From NCBI GenBank assembly GCA_018268605.1, contig JAFDWG010000316.1, forward strand, positions 1-49,290: a DNA stretch of 49,290 nucleotides. Direction: 5' to 3'. The position numbers were made by a program, and so were the translations under genes. Below are positions 10,061 to 21,619 of this stretch, one piece after another. The stretch comes from Actinomycetota bacterium. GTDB taxonomy: Bacteria; Actinomycetota; Thermoleophilia; Solirubrobacterales; 70-9. Within the stretch, counting starts at the first letter, position 1. Each line of letters opens with the position of its first letter. The notes under the pieces were generated by a model that did no database searches, had not been told where the DNA came from, and worked only from the letters and a program-made list of their open reading frames with translations.

Positions 10061-11278
10061 TCAGCCTTTGATTTCGGTCCAGGCCCGGACCCAATCGTTG
10101 TAGTCCATACAGTCGGTTTCGCCGCCTTCCGAGCATTCGGCGAGGGGCGTCCGCCAGTACCAGACCCGTTTCCAGAAGGCCGGTTCTTCCGCGTGGTATT
10201 CCTTGCAGAAGTTCGGGTTCTTCGTTTCTTCGCAGGCCTTTTCCTGGGCCGGCGCCTCACCGAAGTATTCGGCGACCTCGGCGTTGGCTTTCGGGCTGAT
10301 GATGTAGTTCATCCACATGTACATGCAGTTGGGATGCTTGGCCTTGGCGCTGATCATCCAGGTGTCGGACCAGCCCGTCGCACCCTCCTTCGGCAGGAAG
10401 CCCTGGCTTGCCGGGCTCGCCGCCACCGGTTCCTTTTCGCCTTTGAGGGCGAAGTACTGGTACTGCCAGGTCGTGCCGACCTGATTCGACCCGTTGGCGA
10501 ACCCTTCGATCTGCTGTTCGGCGCTGGACCAGTATTCGCCGACGTTGGGCTTCTGTTCCTTCATCAGTTCGACCGTCGCGTTGAACTGTTCTTCGTTCAG
10601 CTCGTATGGGTCTTCGATGCCCAGCTTCGGTTCGTGTTCCATCAGGTAGACGGCGCCTTCGGCGATCGACATCGGATCGTCGTACTGGGTGATGTGGCCC
10701 TTGTATTTGCTCGCGACTTCCGGATTCAGCGTGACTTCCCAGGAGGTCGGCGCCGGCTTCACGTCGTTCTTGTTCCACATCAGCAGGTTCGCGCCGCGGC
10801 CGTGGGGGATTCCGTACGGCTGGCCTTCGAAGGTGTTGTAGACCTGGTTTTTCAGGTCGGGGAAGACCGTCTTGTAGTTCGGCACCAGGGCGACGTTGAC
10901 CGGGGCGACTTCGTGGGCCGCCCAGAGGCGCGCCGTCGCGTTGCCGGAGGCGGAGACCCCGTCGTACTGCCCGGTCTCCATCAGTTTCACCATTTCGTCG
11001 GAGGTGCCGGCAACCTTGTCGTTGACTTTGCAGCCGGATTCCGCTTCGAACGGCTTGACCCATTCTTCTTCGACGTAGCCCGCCCAGGAGATGAGGTTCA
11101 GTTCCCCCTCGCCTTTACCGAGCTTCTGCAGTTCTTCGCCGCCGCCTCCGCCTCCGCCGCCGCTGCTCCCCGAGCTCGAGCCGCCACCACCGCAGCCGGC
11201 CAGTACGAGCATGAACGCGACCAGGCCCGCGACGACGAACCACGCCGTCCGTGCCGGGCTGCCCTTGTGTCTCCTCAT
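10061..11278 (-). CDS. potD: Polyamine-type substrate-binding lipoprotein PotD
   Basis: Extracytoplasmic solute-binding protein of 405 residues. The N-terminus has basic residues, a hydrophobic run and a lipobox LVLAGC, so the protein is predicted to be a lipoprotein anchored at a Cys near residue 29. A flexible Gly/Ser linker follows. The mature part has PotD/PotF-like stretches (NLISWAGYVEEEWVKPFEAE, GIPHGRGANLLMWNKNDV). The start at 11278 is fixed by a GGAGG site 8 bases upstream and by the signal peptide. Its ATG overlaps the potA stop (ATGA). Glutamate codons are mostly GAA, whereas neighbouring cytoplasmic genes mostly use GAG, possibly reflecting high expression. Confidence 0.88.
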   Translation of the reverse strand: MRRHKGSPARTAWFVVAGLVAFMLVLAGCGGGGSSSGSSGGGGGGGGEELQKLGKGEGELNLISWAGYVEEEWVKPFEAESGCKVNDKVAGTSDEMVKLMETGQYDGVSASGNATARLWAAHEVAPVNVALVPNYKTVFPDLKNQVYNTFEGQPYGIPHGRGANLLMWNKNDVKPAPTSWEVTLNPEVASKYKGHITQYDDPMSIAEGAVYLMEHEPKLGIEDPYELNEEQFNATVELMKEQKPNVGEYWSSAEQQIEGFANGSNQVGTTWQYQYFALKGEKEPVAASPASQGFLPKEGATGWSDTWMISAKAKHPNCMYMWMNYIISPKANAEVAEYFGEAPAQEKACEETKNPNFCKEYHAEEPAFWKRVWYWRTPLAECSEGGETDCMDYNDWVRAWTEIKG

Positions 11279-12306
11279 GGTGCTACCTCCTCCTTTTTTG
11301 TTGCCCCGGCCACCGTCGCCGCGTGCTGCGGCCGCCATCCGACGGTGACCTCATCCCCCTTGGCGGGCACCGCTCCGGGCGCCTCGCCGACGTTCTGCCT
11401 GACCAGCGTCAGTGCTCCTCCGGCGTCGAGCTCCACCGTGTAGCGCGTCACCGCGCCCGCGTAGGCGACCTCGGTCACCCGTCCGGGCTCGGTCACGAGC
11501 CCATCGGTCGCCTGTCCCGGCCCGATCACCTCGATCTTCTCCGGGCGCACGGTGAAGCGCTCGCCGCCCCGCTCGAGCACGTTCGAGGTGCCGACGAAGT
11601 CGGCGACGAACTCGTTCACCGGATGCTCGTAGAGGTCTTCCGGGGTTGAGACCTGCTCGATCCGCCCCTCTTTGAAGACGGCGATCCGATCCGACATGGT
11701 CAGTGCCTCGTCCTGGTCGTGGGTGACGTAGACGAAGGTGATCCCGACCTCACCTTGGATCGACTTCAGCTCCGTCTGCATCTGCTCGCGCAGCTTCAGG
11801 TCCAGCGCGCCGAGAGGCTCGTCCAGCAGCAGCACCTTGGGGCGGTTGACGATCGCCCGCGCCAACGCCACCCGTTGGCGCTGGCCGCCGGAGAGCTCGC
11901 CCGGCTTGCGGTCGCCGTAGCCGGGCAGCCGCACCATCTCCAGCGCCTCGTCGCGCCGCCGCGCCCGCTCGGCCTTGTCCACCTTGGCCACTTTGAGGCC
12001 GTAGCCGACATTGTCGGCCACGGTCATGTGCGGAAACAGCGCGTAGTCCTGGAAGACCGTGTTGACCGCCCGTTCGTAGGGCGGCACGCCGGAGACGTCC
12101 TCGCCGGCCAGCTCGATCGTCCCCGAGGTGGGGTCCTCGAACCCGGCGATCATCCGCAGCGTCGTCGTCTTGCCCGAGCCGGAGGGGCCGAGCAGGGTGA
12201 AGAACTCGCCCGCGCGGACCTCCAGATCGATGCCGGCGACGGCGGTGACCCCACCGTAGGACTTGGTGAGACCCGCGAGACGGATGTCAGGCGAAGACCC
12301 CTCTAT
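11275..12306 (-). CDS. potA: Polyamine-type ABC transporter ATP-binding protein PotA, no canonical start codon
   Basis: The ATPase of the importer. It carries Walker A GPSGSGKTTTLRMIAG, a Q-loop in NTVFQDYALFPHM, signature LSGGQRQRVALARA, Walker B LLLDEPLGALD and switch-His THDQDEAL. A C-terminal TOBE-like region holds RPEKIEV and VTEVAYAG. The first ATG in frame (12153) lies after Walker A, so it cannot be the true start. Coding similarity (SPDIRLAGLTKSYGGVTAVA) continues upstream to a stop at 12316-12318, and that interval has no ATG, GTG or TTG. The coordinate given assumes an ATA codon at 12306, six bases after a TAACTT box, the spacing seen at leaderless starts here. A sequencing error or an ATC start at 12285 are alternatives. 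The stop overlaps potD. Confidence 0.85.
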   Translation of the reverse strand: MEGSSPDIRLAGLTKSYGGVTAVAGIDLEVRAGEFFTLLGPSGSGKTTTLRMIAGFEDPTSGTIELAGEDVSGVPPYERAVNTVFQDYALFPHMTVADNVGYGLKVAKVDKAERARRRDEALEMVRLPGYGDRKPGELSGGQRQRVALARAIVNRPKVLLLDEPLGALDLKLREQMQTELKSIQGEVGITFVYVTHDQDEALTMSDRIAVFKEGRIEQVSTPEDLYEHPVNEFVADFVGTSNVLERGGERFTVRPEKIEVIGPGQATDGLVTEPGRVTEVAYAGAVTRYTVELDAGGALTLVRQNVGEAPGAVPAKGDEVTVGWRPQHAATVAGATKKEEVAP

Positions 12307-12312
12307 CCCGCG

Positions 12313-12318
12313 AAGTTA
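12313..12318 (-). promoter_or_regulatory. -10 box (TAACTT) for the pot operon
   Basis: TAACTT on the minus strand ends 6 bases before the ATA codon at 12306. TTGTCC lies 22 bases further upstream, which is longer than usual for a -35 box. The promoter call therefore rests mainly on spacing to the predicted start. Confidence 0.35.
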
Positions 12319-12381
12319 TCCCAGCGGGACAAAATCCGCAGGACAATTTGGCCCGGCCGCTTTATCCGGGACGTAGTACGG

Positions 12382-12942
12382 CTAGAAGCCGGTGGGGTGG
12401 CGCGCGACGAAACCTTCGTTCGTGCGCAGTTCTTCGTGCCAGCGGGGGCCGGTTTCTTCGCCGGGGTCGCCGCTGGTGTCGAAGCGGTAGCCCGCGACCG
12501 TCATGTAGGCGTGGCCGCCGTTGGCGTAGACCGTGATCCAGCGACCTTCCCCTTCTTCGCCCCAGGTCATCATCGGGCCGGAGGGAAGCGGGCTTTCGAG
12601 GAACTTGCCGCCGTGAAGGGCGAAGGAGACGGAGCCGGAGCAGTCGTAGCCGGCGGAGGCGAAGCTGGCGTGCCCGCCGCCCCAGATATAGGGCTTGGTG
12701 CGGATCTTGTTCGCCGCGGCGATGACCGCCTTGACGCGGGCCGGGGCGGAGGCCGGCGGGATCAGTTCGCCGCTCGCCAGCAGCTTCGCCTTCGCGGTCG
12801 GGGTGCAGATGTCGACTTCAGCGGGGGTGAGGCCGCCGGTCCGGCAGGCGGCGGAGGCGCCACCGGGGACGGCGAGGGCCGCCACGATCAGGGCCATGAC
12901 TACGGCAAGACCCGTTTTGAGCTTGAAACCGCGCTTCGGCAA
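12382..12942 (-). CDS. Exported NlpC/P60-like peptidoglycan hydrolase
   Basis: A 186-residue protein with an N-terminal signal peptide (about 1-32, ending GGASAA). The C-terminal half resembles the NlpC/P60 cysteine peptidase fold. The likely nucleophile is the Cys in AGYDCSGSVSFAL (near residue 100) and the catalytic His is in NGGHAYMTVAG (near 143). Enzymes of this kind cut peptide cross-bridges in the cell wall. The start is TTG at 12942, supported by a GGAGA site nine bases upstream and by the signal peptide. A cyclic-di-AMP riboswitch lies in its leader, as is known for several actinobacterial wall hydrolase and resuscitation factor genes. The domain is short and lacks an SH3 or other wall-binding module. 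Confidence 0.8.
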   Translation of the reverse strand: MPKRGFKLKTGLAVVMALIVAALAVPGGASAACRTGGLTPAEVDICTPTAKAKLLASGELIPPASAPARVKAVIAAANKIRTKPYIWGGGHASFASAGYDCSGSVSFALHGGKFLESPLPSGPMMTWGEEGEGRWITVYANGGHAYMTVAGYRFDTSGDPGEETGPRWHEELRTNEGFVARHPTGF

Positions 12943-12956
12943 ACCGATATCTCCTT

Positions 12957-13080
12957 CGTCGGCCTACGGGGTTAGCTGTCGGGCTGGCGCTGAAAGAGCT
13001 CGCGCCTCCACCGGGTGGTGGATTAGCCCCGAAAACGTGGTTCCCCCGCTCCCGATGCCAGATGGCATGCAGGACTCGGC
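12957..13080 (-). ncRNA. Cyclic-di-AMP (ydaO/yuaA) riboswitch in the NlpC/P60 leader
   Basis: On the minus strand the leader contains the characteristic 3' block GCCCGACAGCTAACCCCG (within 12961-12984). It also has the 5' block GGGGGAACCACG (13036-13047) followed by CGGGGCTAATCC. Small hairpins lie between and around these blocks (for example CCACC..GGTGG near 13010). These blocks in this order are the hallmark of the ydaO/yuaA class, which binds cyclic di-AMP and usually turns genes off. The aptamer ends about 15-18 bases before the start codon. The boundaries given are approximate. Confidence 0.85.
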
Positions 13081-13104
13081 GTTTCGGTCGTGTTGACCGT
13101 CGGC

Positions 13105-13110
13105 ATAGTA
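13105..13110 (-). promoter_or_regulatory. -10 box (TACTAT) upstream of the riboswitch
   Basis: TACTAT on the minus strand would start transcription near 13098, just before the riboswitch aptamer. This gives a leader of about 155 bases before the hydrolase gene. No strong -35 match is seen at normal spacing. Confidence 0.45.
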
Positions 13111-13237
13111 GTGCATCCGTCCGGCGCTTGCTTACAAAACGCAAACATTAGGTTCGGATTCGCACTTGAAGCCGGGGTTCCTGCGCGCTGGGCGAATATC
13201 CCTGCGTAATCCGACACCGGTAGATTAGGGCTTTGGA

Positions 13238-14041
13238 ATGCAGATTTCCGGGCGCACAGCACTTCTGACCGGGGCCACTGGAGGCCTCGGTCGGGCGATC
13301 GCCAAGGGCTTGGCCGGCGATGGCGCCTCGCTCATGATGAGCGGACGCCGTGAGGCAGACCTCCTGGCGCTGGCCGAGAGCCTTCCCGGATCCGGCCATC
13401 GCGTCGTCGTCGCCGATCTCGGCGAGGACGGCGAGGCGGAGCAGCTCGCCGAGGCGGCCGCGGGTGTCGACATCCTCGTCGCCAACGCCGGGCTGCCTGG
13501 AGCGGGGTGGTTGGCTGAGTTCTCTGCCGAGGAGGTGAAGCGCACCCTGCGCGTCAACCTCGAGGCGCCGATGCTCCTCGCCCGTGCCCTATTTCCCGAG
13601 ATGCTGGAGCGCGGCTCCGGCCATCTGGTCTTCGTCTCCTCGCTGTCGGGTAAGTCGGCCAGCCCGCGTACCTCCGTCTACAACGCGACCAAGTTCGGCC
13701 TGCGCGGCTTCGCGCTCGGCCTGCGCACCGACCTCGCCCCGCGCGGGATCGGTGTGTCCCTCGTCTCACCCGGCTTCGTCCGCGACGCCGGGATGTTCGC
13801 CGACACCGGCGCCAAGACGCCCCCCGGGATGGGCACCACCACCCCGGACGCGGTCTCCGACGCGGTGCGCAAGGCGATCGTCGAGGACAAGGTCGAGGTC
13901 ACCGTGGCGCCGCTCTTCGACCGGGTCGCCGCCCACGCTGGGTTGGTCAGCCCGACGATCGCGGTCCGCGCCCAGAGCGGCAGCGTCGGCCAGCGGGCCG
14001 CCGCCGAGGTCACCGGCGGCCACTCCAGGGACAAGCGTTGA
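13238..14041 (+). CDS. Short-chain dehydrogenase/reductase
   Basis: A classical SDR of 267 residues. The nucleotide-binding motif is [12 protein letters not shown] (about 11-22), NAG occurs in [10 protein letters not shown] (about 81-90), and the catalytic Ser and YxxxK appear in VFVSSLSG and SVYNATKFG (about 129-155). The Asn of the structural tetrad is probably in the LRVNLEAP stretch. Substrate is unknown; NAD(P)-dependent oxidation or reduction of an alcohol or ketone is expected. ATG 13238 has a TAGATT box 11 bases upstream (13221-13226) and no ribosome site, so a very short or absent leader is likely. It reads toward aconitase, which starts 46 bases after its stop, but no metabolic link is evident. 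Confidence 0.85.
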   Translation: MQISGRTALLTGATGGLGRAIAKGLAGDGASLMMSGRREADLLALAESLPGSGHRVVVADLGEDGEAEQLAEAAAGVDILVANAGLPGAGWLAEFSAEEVKRTLRVNLEAPMLLARALFPEMLERGSGHLVFVSSLSGKSASPRTSVYNATKFGLRGFALGLRTDLAPRGIGVSLVSPGFVRDAGMFADTGAKTPPGMGTTTPDAVSDAVRKAIVEDKVEVTVAPLFDRVAAHAGLVSPTIAVRAQSGSVGQRAAAEVTGGHSRDKR

Positions 14042-14087
14042 GCCTGTCCTCACCCTTCCCCGTCCCTCCCCCCGAAAGGTTCGTCCC

Positions 14088-16904
<2,817 letters not shown>

Positions 16905-16918
16905 AGAAAAAGGAGGGT

Positions 16919-17063
16919 CCCCTCGCTCGCCACGAGCCGGCCTGGCGAGGGGCGGGGCCAGCAGCGCCAGGAGTCACGAGGGAGCCTGCTTCAGCAGGTG
17001 ACCGAGTAACGACGCCGCGATGCGCTCCCCGACCCCGCCAGACGGCACGTGGCGAGCGAGGGG
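16919..17063 (-). repeat. Structured intergenic repeat R1, copy C (divergent)
   Basis: This element fills most of the gap between acnA and the minus-strand DUF3817 gene. The outer arms 16919-16934 and 17048-17063 are perfectly complementary over 16 bases. Inner arms (16942-16957 with 17027-17041) pair with small gaps. The central hairpin at 16985-16998 reads CCTGCT-GA-AGCAGG on the minus strand. Flanking blocks (GCGCAT, CGGCGTC, CTCGG, TCAC, GCTCCC) match copies A and B in the same order, while the hairpin arms differ but still pair. The rest of 17064-17223 holds nothing recognised. Confidence 0.6.
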
Positions 17064-17223
17064 CGCGGGAGGCAGGGGGGTCCGCGCGCCCCTCGCTGCA
17101 CCTGCGCGCCGGTAGCCAGGGAGGGATGCCGACGCGGCCGTTCCCTGGCGTAATTGCCTAGGAACAGTCCGGGTTACCTATACCGCCGTTACAGGTTCCG
17201 GTCAAGCGCCGTATACCGAACTA

Positions 17224-17562
17224 CTACGGTCGTTCGGTCGCGATGCCCCAGCCCTTGCGTTCGATCAGCTCGATGCCGATTACCGAGCCGATCGGGCCGA
17301 AGGGGGTGAGGGTGGCGGCGAGGAGGGTGTAAGGGGCCTCGTGGCGCACGCAGGCGACCCAGATGACGACACAGAGGGCGCAGAAGCCGATCCCGTGCGC
17401 CCAGCCGAAGAGCATCGTCTCGGTTTCGAAGCCCGGGGCCAGCCAGAAGAAGAGGAGGCCGATGAAGATCGCCAGCTCGACGTAGGAGACCCGCTTCACC
17501 CAGACGAAGAGCTCACCGGGGACTGGCTTCTCGAACGGTTTGAAAGGGCGCGGTCGGCGCAT
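17224..17562 (-). CDS. DUF3817 integral membrane protein
   Basis: A 112-residue protein with about three hydrophobic helices (VELAIFIGLLFFWLA, near 28-43; IGFCALCVVIWVACV, near 58-73; and a weaker one near 78-98). The conserved GWAHGIGF and TPFGPIGSVIGIEL stretches match the DUF3817 (YdzA-like) family, whose function is unknown. The start is the ATG at 17562, 24 bases after the kgd stop on the same strand, so the two are probably co-transcribed. No ribosome site is obvious. Confidence 0.8.
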   Translation of the reverse strand: MRRPRPFKPFEKPVPGELFVWVKRVSYVELAIFIGLLFFWLAPGFETETMLFGWAHGIGFCALCVVIWVACVRHEAPYTLLAATLTPFGPIGSVIGIELIERKGWGIATERP

Positions 17563-17586
17563 CGTCGGGCGGGCCCGGCACGGCGC

Positions 17587-20500
17587 TTAGACGCCGGGGG
17601 TGAGCGCGGTGAGGGCGATCCGCTCCTGCTCGAGCGCGTGCGCGGCGGCGTAGCCCTCGCCCGGGCTGGCGCGGCCGGGGCGGCCGATGTAGGTGAGATC
17701 GACGCCCTCGGCCAGCACCTGCGGGAAGCGACGCGACATGACCTTCCACGCGCCCATGTTCCGCGGCTCCTCCTGGACCCAGGCGATCTCCTTCAGGTTC
17801 GGGTAGCCGGCGATCACTTCTTCGAGGCGCGTTTTGGCGAAGGGGTAGAGCATCTCGACCCGCGCGATCGCCACGTTCTCGGCCTTCTCGCGCTGCGGCG
17901 AGCCATCCATGTCGTAGTAGATCTTGCCGGTGCAGAGGACGAGGCGCTCGACCTTCTCGCGGCGGTCCTCGGCCTTCGGGTCGTCGAGGATGTGGCGCCA
18001 CTCGCCGCTCGTCAGGTCCTCCATCGTGGAGGAGGCGCGGTCGAGCCGCAGGAGCCCCTTCGGCGTGAAGACGATCAGCGGCCGCGGCTTGCGGATCAGG
18101 GCCTGGCGGCGCAGCAGGTGGAAGTACTGGGCGGCCGTGGTCGGGTTGGCGATCCGGATGTTGCCCTCGGCGCCGAGCGCCAGGAAGCGCTCGATCCGAG
18201 CGCTCGAATGCTCGGGGCCGGAGCCCTCGTATCCGTGCGGCAGCAGCAGCGTGAGGCGGCTCGTCTGGCCCCACTTGGCCTCGCCGGAGACGATGAAGCT
18301 GTCGATGATCACCTGGGCACCGTTGGCGAAGTCGCCGAACTGGGCCTCCCAGAGAACCAGCGCGCTCGGGTTGGCCGCCGAGTAGCCGTACTCGAAGCCC
18401 ATGCAGGCGACCTCCGACAGCGGGCTGTTGTGCAGCTCGAACGGCGCCTTGGCGTCGCGCAGGTTCTGCATCGGCGTGTACTCGAGGCCGGTGTTCTCGT
18501 CGTGCAGGACGAGGTGGCGGTGGGAGAAGGTGCCGCGCTCGGTGTCCTGGCCGGTGAGGCGGATGTGGACTCCTTCGGTGAGCAGCGAGCTGAAGGCGAG
18601 CCCCTCGGCCTGGCCGTAGTCGATGCCGCCTTCGGCCAGCGCGTCGGTGCGACGGCCCAGCGGGCGGCGGAGCTTGCGATGGACGTTGAAGCCGTCCGGC
18701 ACCCGCAGCAGTTCCTCGTTCAGCTTGATCAGCTGGTCGGCGCTCAGCGCCGTGTCGACCGGCGGGCTCGCGGTGCGGTCGAGTTCGCCGGTGCCGGTGG
18801 CGACGGTCGGATCCTCATAGTCGCCCGCCTCCATCCGCTCGCGGAGCTCCTTGAGCGCTTTCTGCAGCAGCGCTTTCCGTTCTTCGCCCTCACGCTGGAC
18901 GATCTCGGCGGTGGTCGCGCCCTCCTCGATCAGCTTCTGCGCGTAGAGCTCGGAGACCGGCTTGTGCTCCTTGATCTTCGCCGCGGTCGCCGGCTGCGTG
19001 TAGGCGGGCTCGTCGGTCTCGTTGTGGCCGTAGCGCCGGTAGCCGATGACGTCGATGACGACGTCGCGGTGCCAGCGCTCGCGATAGGCCATCGCCAGGC
19101 GCACCGCCGCGACGCACCCCTCGACGTCGTCGGCGTTGACGTGGATGATCGGCACGTTGAAGCCCTTGGCGAGGTCGCCGGCGTACGGGGTCGAGCGGGC
19201 GTCCTCGGGATCGGTGGTGAAGCCCACCTGGTTGTCCTGGATGATGTGGACGGTGCCGCCGGTCGAGTAGCCGCGCAGGCCCTGCAGGTTGAGCGTTTCG
19301 GCGACTACGCCCTGGGCGGGGAACGCCGCGTCGCCGTGGAGCAGGACCGGGACCGCGGCCATCGTGTCCTGGGTCAGCTCGGCGCCGTCGACCTTGTTCT
19401 GCAGGAAGCGGGCGCCGCCGGTGACGACCGGGTCGACGAACTCGAGGTGGCTCGGGTTCGGGTAGAGGCGGACGGAGGTCTTCTCGCCGGAGAAGCTCTC
19501 GTAGACCCCGCGGTGGCCGTAGTGGTATTTGACGTCGCCGGTGCCGCCGTGCGGGATCGCGGCGACCGCCTTCACCGCGCTCAGTTTCTTCGACCCCTCG
19601 AACTCGGCCAGGATCGATTCGAAGGGGCGGCCGAGGTTGTGCGCGAGGACGCTGAGGCGGCCGCGGTGTGCCATGCCGAAGACGACGTCGTCGGCCCCGG
19701 CGCGGTGGGCGAGGGTGACGGCCTCGTCGAGCATCGGCACGATCACGTCGAGCCCCTCGATCGAGAAGACCTTGGCGCCGAGGTACGTTTTGCCGAGGAA
19801 GCGCTCGAAGGTGAAGACGTCGATCAGCCTGTGCAGGAGGCGCTCTTTCTCCTCCGGCGAGAGCGGCTGGCGGTGCGCGCCGGTCTCGATCATCTCGCGC
19901 ATCCAGATCCGCTGCTGGTGCGATGCGATGTGCTCGAACTGGTAGCCGATGGTCGAGCAGTAGGCGTCGCGCATCCGCGGAAGCGCCTCGAGCAGCGTTT
20001 CGCCGGGGACGCCGATCCGCAGGATCGAGGCGGGGATCCGCGCCATCAGCTCCGGGGTCAGGTTCAGGTTCTCCGGCTCCAGGCCCGGGTCGCCTTTCGG
20101 CTCCGACCCGAGCGGGTCGAGGCGGGCGGCGAGGTGGCCTTGGGTCCGGTAGGCCTTCAGCAGCGAGGTCGCGGCCTGGACCGCCTGCAGCAGCTCCTCG
20201 TCGACCTGGCCGGGCACGCTCGCTTCCGCCGCCGGGGCGGCGCTGGTGAGCGGGGCCGGGGAGGCCGAGGCTGGATGGGCGTTGGTGACCGGCGCCGCGT
20301 CGATGCCGAGGTCGGCGGCGACCTTCTCGTAGAACTCGTCCTCGCCCTGCAGCAACTGCTCGACCCGGCGCAGGAACTCGCCCGACTCGGCGCCCTGGAT
20401 GACCCGGTGGTCGTAGGTCGAGGTCAGCGTCATGATTTTCGAGACGCCGAGCTGCTTGATCCGTTCCGGCGAGGCATGCGACCACTCCGGCGGGTAGGCG

Positions 20501-21564
20501 ATCGAGCCGGTCGCGATGATCGCGCTCTGGCCGGAGAGGAGTCGCGGCACCGAGGCGACGGTGCCGATCCCGCCGGGGTTGGTGAGGCTGATGTTGGTGC
20601 CGATGAAGTCGTCCGCGGTCAGCTTGTTCTCGCGGGTCTTCGCGATCAGCTCCTCGTAGCGCGAGTGGAAGCCCGCGAAGTCGAGGTCCTGGGCGCCCTT
20701 GATCGCCGGGACCATGAGGCTGTGGGAGCCGTCCTTCTTGGTCACGTCGACGGCGATGCCGAGGTTGACCGGGCCGTTCTCGATCGCGAACGGCTTGCCG
20801 TCGCGCTCGGAGAAGGTGCGGACCATCACCGGGTGGTCCTTGGCGGCCGCGACGATCGCCCAGGCGACGAGGTGGGTGAAGGAGGTCTTCAGGCCGCGCT
20901 CTTTCAGCGCCGCGTTCAGCACCTTGCGCTTCGCGTCGAGGGTGTCGACGGCGATCGTGCGGAAGCTGGTGGCGGTGGGGACGGCGCGGCTCTCGTCCAT
21001 CGCTTTGGCGAGCATCGCGGCCGGGCCCCGCAGCGCCTTCTCCTCACCGGTGGTGGGGGCCGCGGCGCCGTTGCCGCCGTTCAGGACGTCGCCTTTGGTG
21101 ACCTTGCCGCCGAAGCCGGTGCCGGTGACGCCGCCGAGGTCGACGCCGGTCGCCTCCGCCATCCGCCGCGCGACGGGCGTGGCTTTGACGTCGGCGCCGT
21201 TGGTCGAGCCGTTGCCGTTGCCGCCGTTGACCGCGGCCGGCTGGGCGGTCGCGGGTGCGGCGGCGCCGGGCTCCTCGACCTTGGCCTCGGGCGCCGGCGC
21301 GCCGCCGTCGCCCTCGCCGGCCTCGATCTCGAGCATCGGCGCGCCGACCGGAACCTCGTCGTCGACCTCGACCAGAAGCTGGGTGACCGTGCCGCTGACG
21401 GTGGCCGGGACCTCGGCGTCGACCTTGTCGGTCGAGACCTCGACGACGGTGTCGCCCTCATTGACGAAATCGCCGACGGCGACGTGCCACTCGAGGACGA
21501 TGCCCTCGGTCACGGACTCGCCCATCTCGGGCATCGTGATCTGCACGGTTGCCGTATCTGGCAT
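17587..21564 (-). CDS. kgd: Fused lipoyl-E2-E1 2-oxoglutarate dehydrogenase (Kgd/OdhA type)
   Basis: A 1325-residue multifunctional enzyme for 2-oxoglutarate oxidation in the TCA cycle. Module 1 (about 5-82) is a lipoyl domain with the modified Lys in EVSTDKVDAEVPA (Lys47). Module 2 (about 126-162) is a peripheral subunit-binding domain. Module 3 (about 185-420) is an E2 succinyltransferase with TYDHRVIQGAESGEF around residue 384. Module 4 (about 450-1325) is a thiamine-diphosphate E1, with GMAHRGRLSVLAHNLGRPFE, HGDAAFPAQGVVAE and RRYGHNETDEP. Linkers are Ala/Pro/Gly/Asn rich. Mycobacterial and corynebacterial homologues fuse E2 and E1 but lack the lipoyl and subunit-binding modules, so this looks like a more complete single-chain form. 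Only E3 would be needed in trans. The start ATG 21564 has a weak GAAGAA site. It is divergent from the gene at 21628. Confidence 0.93.
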   Translation of the reverse strand: MPDTATVQITMPEMGESVTEGIVLEWHVAVGDFVNEGDTVVEVSTDKVDAEVPATVSGTVTQLLVEVDDEVPVGAPMLEIEAGEGDGGAPAPEAKVEEPGAAAPATAQPAAVNGGNGNGSTNGADVKATPVARRMAEATGVDLGGVTGTGFGGKVTKGDVLNGGNGAAAPTTGEEKALRGPAAMLAKAMDESRAVPTATSFRTIAVDTLDAKRKVLNAALKERGLKTSFTHLVAWAIVAAAKDHPVMVRTFSERDGKPFAIENGPVNLGIAVDVTKKDGSHSLMVPAIKGAQDLDFAGFHSRYEELIAKTRENKLTADDFIGTNISLTNPGGIGTVASVPRLLSGQSAIIATGSIAYPPEWSHASPERIKQLGVSKIMTLTSTYDHRVIQGAESGEFLRRVEQLLQGEDEFYEKVAADLGIDAAPVTNAHPASASPAPLTSAAPAAEASVPGQVDEELLQAVQAATSLLKAYRTQGHLAARLDPLGSEPKGDPGLEPENLNLTPELMARIPASILRIGVPGETLLEALPRMRDAYCSTIGYQFEHIASHQQRIWMREMIETGAHRQPLSPEEKERLLHRLIDVFTFERFLGKTYLGAKVFSIEGLDVIVPMLDEAVTLAHRAGADDVVFGMAHRGRLSVLAHNLGRPFESILAEFEGSKKLSAVKAVAAIPHGGTGDVKYHYGHRGVYESFSGEKTSVRLYPNPSHLEFVDPVVTGGARFLQNKVDGAELTQDTMAAVPVLLHGDAAFPAQGVVAETLNLQGLRGYSTGGTVHIIQDNQVGFTTDPEDARSTPYAGDLAKGFNVPIIHVNADDVEGCVAAVRLAMAYRERWHRDVVIDVIGYRRYGHNETDEPAYTQPATAAKIKEHKPVSELYAQKLIEEGATTAEIVQREGEERKALLQKALKELRERMEAGDYEDPTVATGTGELDRTASPPVDTALSADQLIKLNEELLRVPDGFNVHRKLRRPLGRRTDALAEGGIDYGQAEGLAFSSLLTEGVHIRLTGQDTERGTFSHRHLVLHDENTGLEYTPMQNLRDAKAPFELHNSPLSEVACMGFEYGYSAANPSALVLWEAQFGDFANGAQVIIDSFIVSGEAKWGQTSRLTLLLPHGYEGSGPEHSSARIERFLALGAEGNIRIANPTTAAQYFHLLRRQALIRKPRPLIVFTPKGLLRLDRASSTMEDLTSGEWRHILDDPKAEDRREKVERLVLCTGKIYYDMDGSPQREKAENVAIARVEMLYPFAKTRLEEVIAGYPNLKEIAWVQEEPRNMGAWKVMSRRFPQVLAEGVDLTYIGRPGRASPGEGYAAAHALEQERIALTALTPGV

Positions 21565-21613
21565 TTCTTCGATCCAGTCTTACAAACCGTGGCCCTCGGC
21601 GGCTTTCTCGGGA

Positions 21614-21619
21614 TAACCT
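21614..21619 (+). promoter_or_regulatory. -10 box (TAACCT) of the acyl-CoA reductase gene
   Basis: TAACCT ends 8 bases before the ATG at 21628 in the 63-base divergent gap with kgd. The lack of a ribosome site and the spacing suggest a leaderless transcript. Confidence 0.5.
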
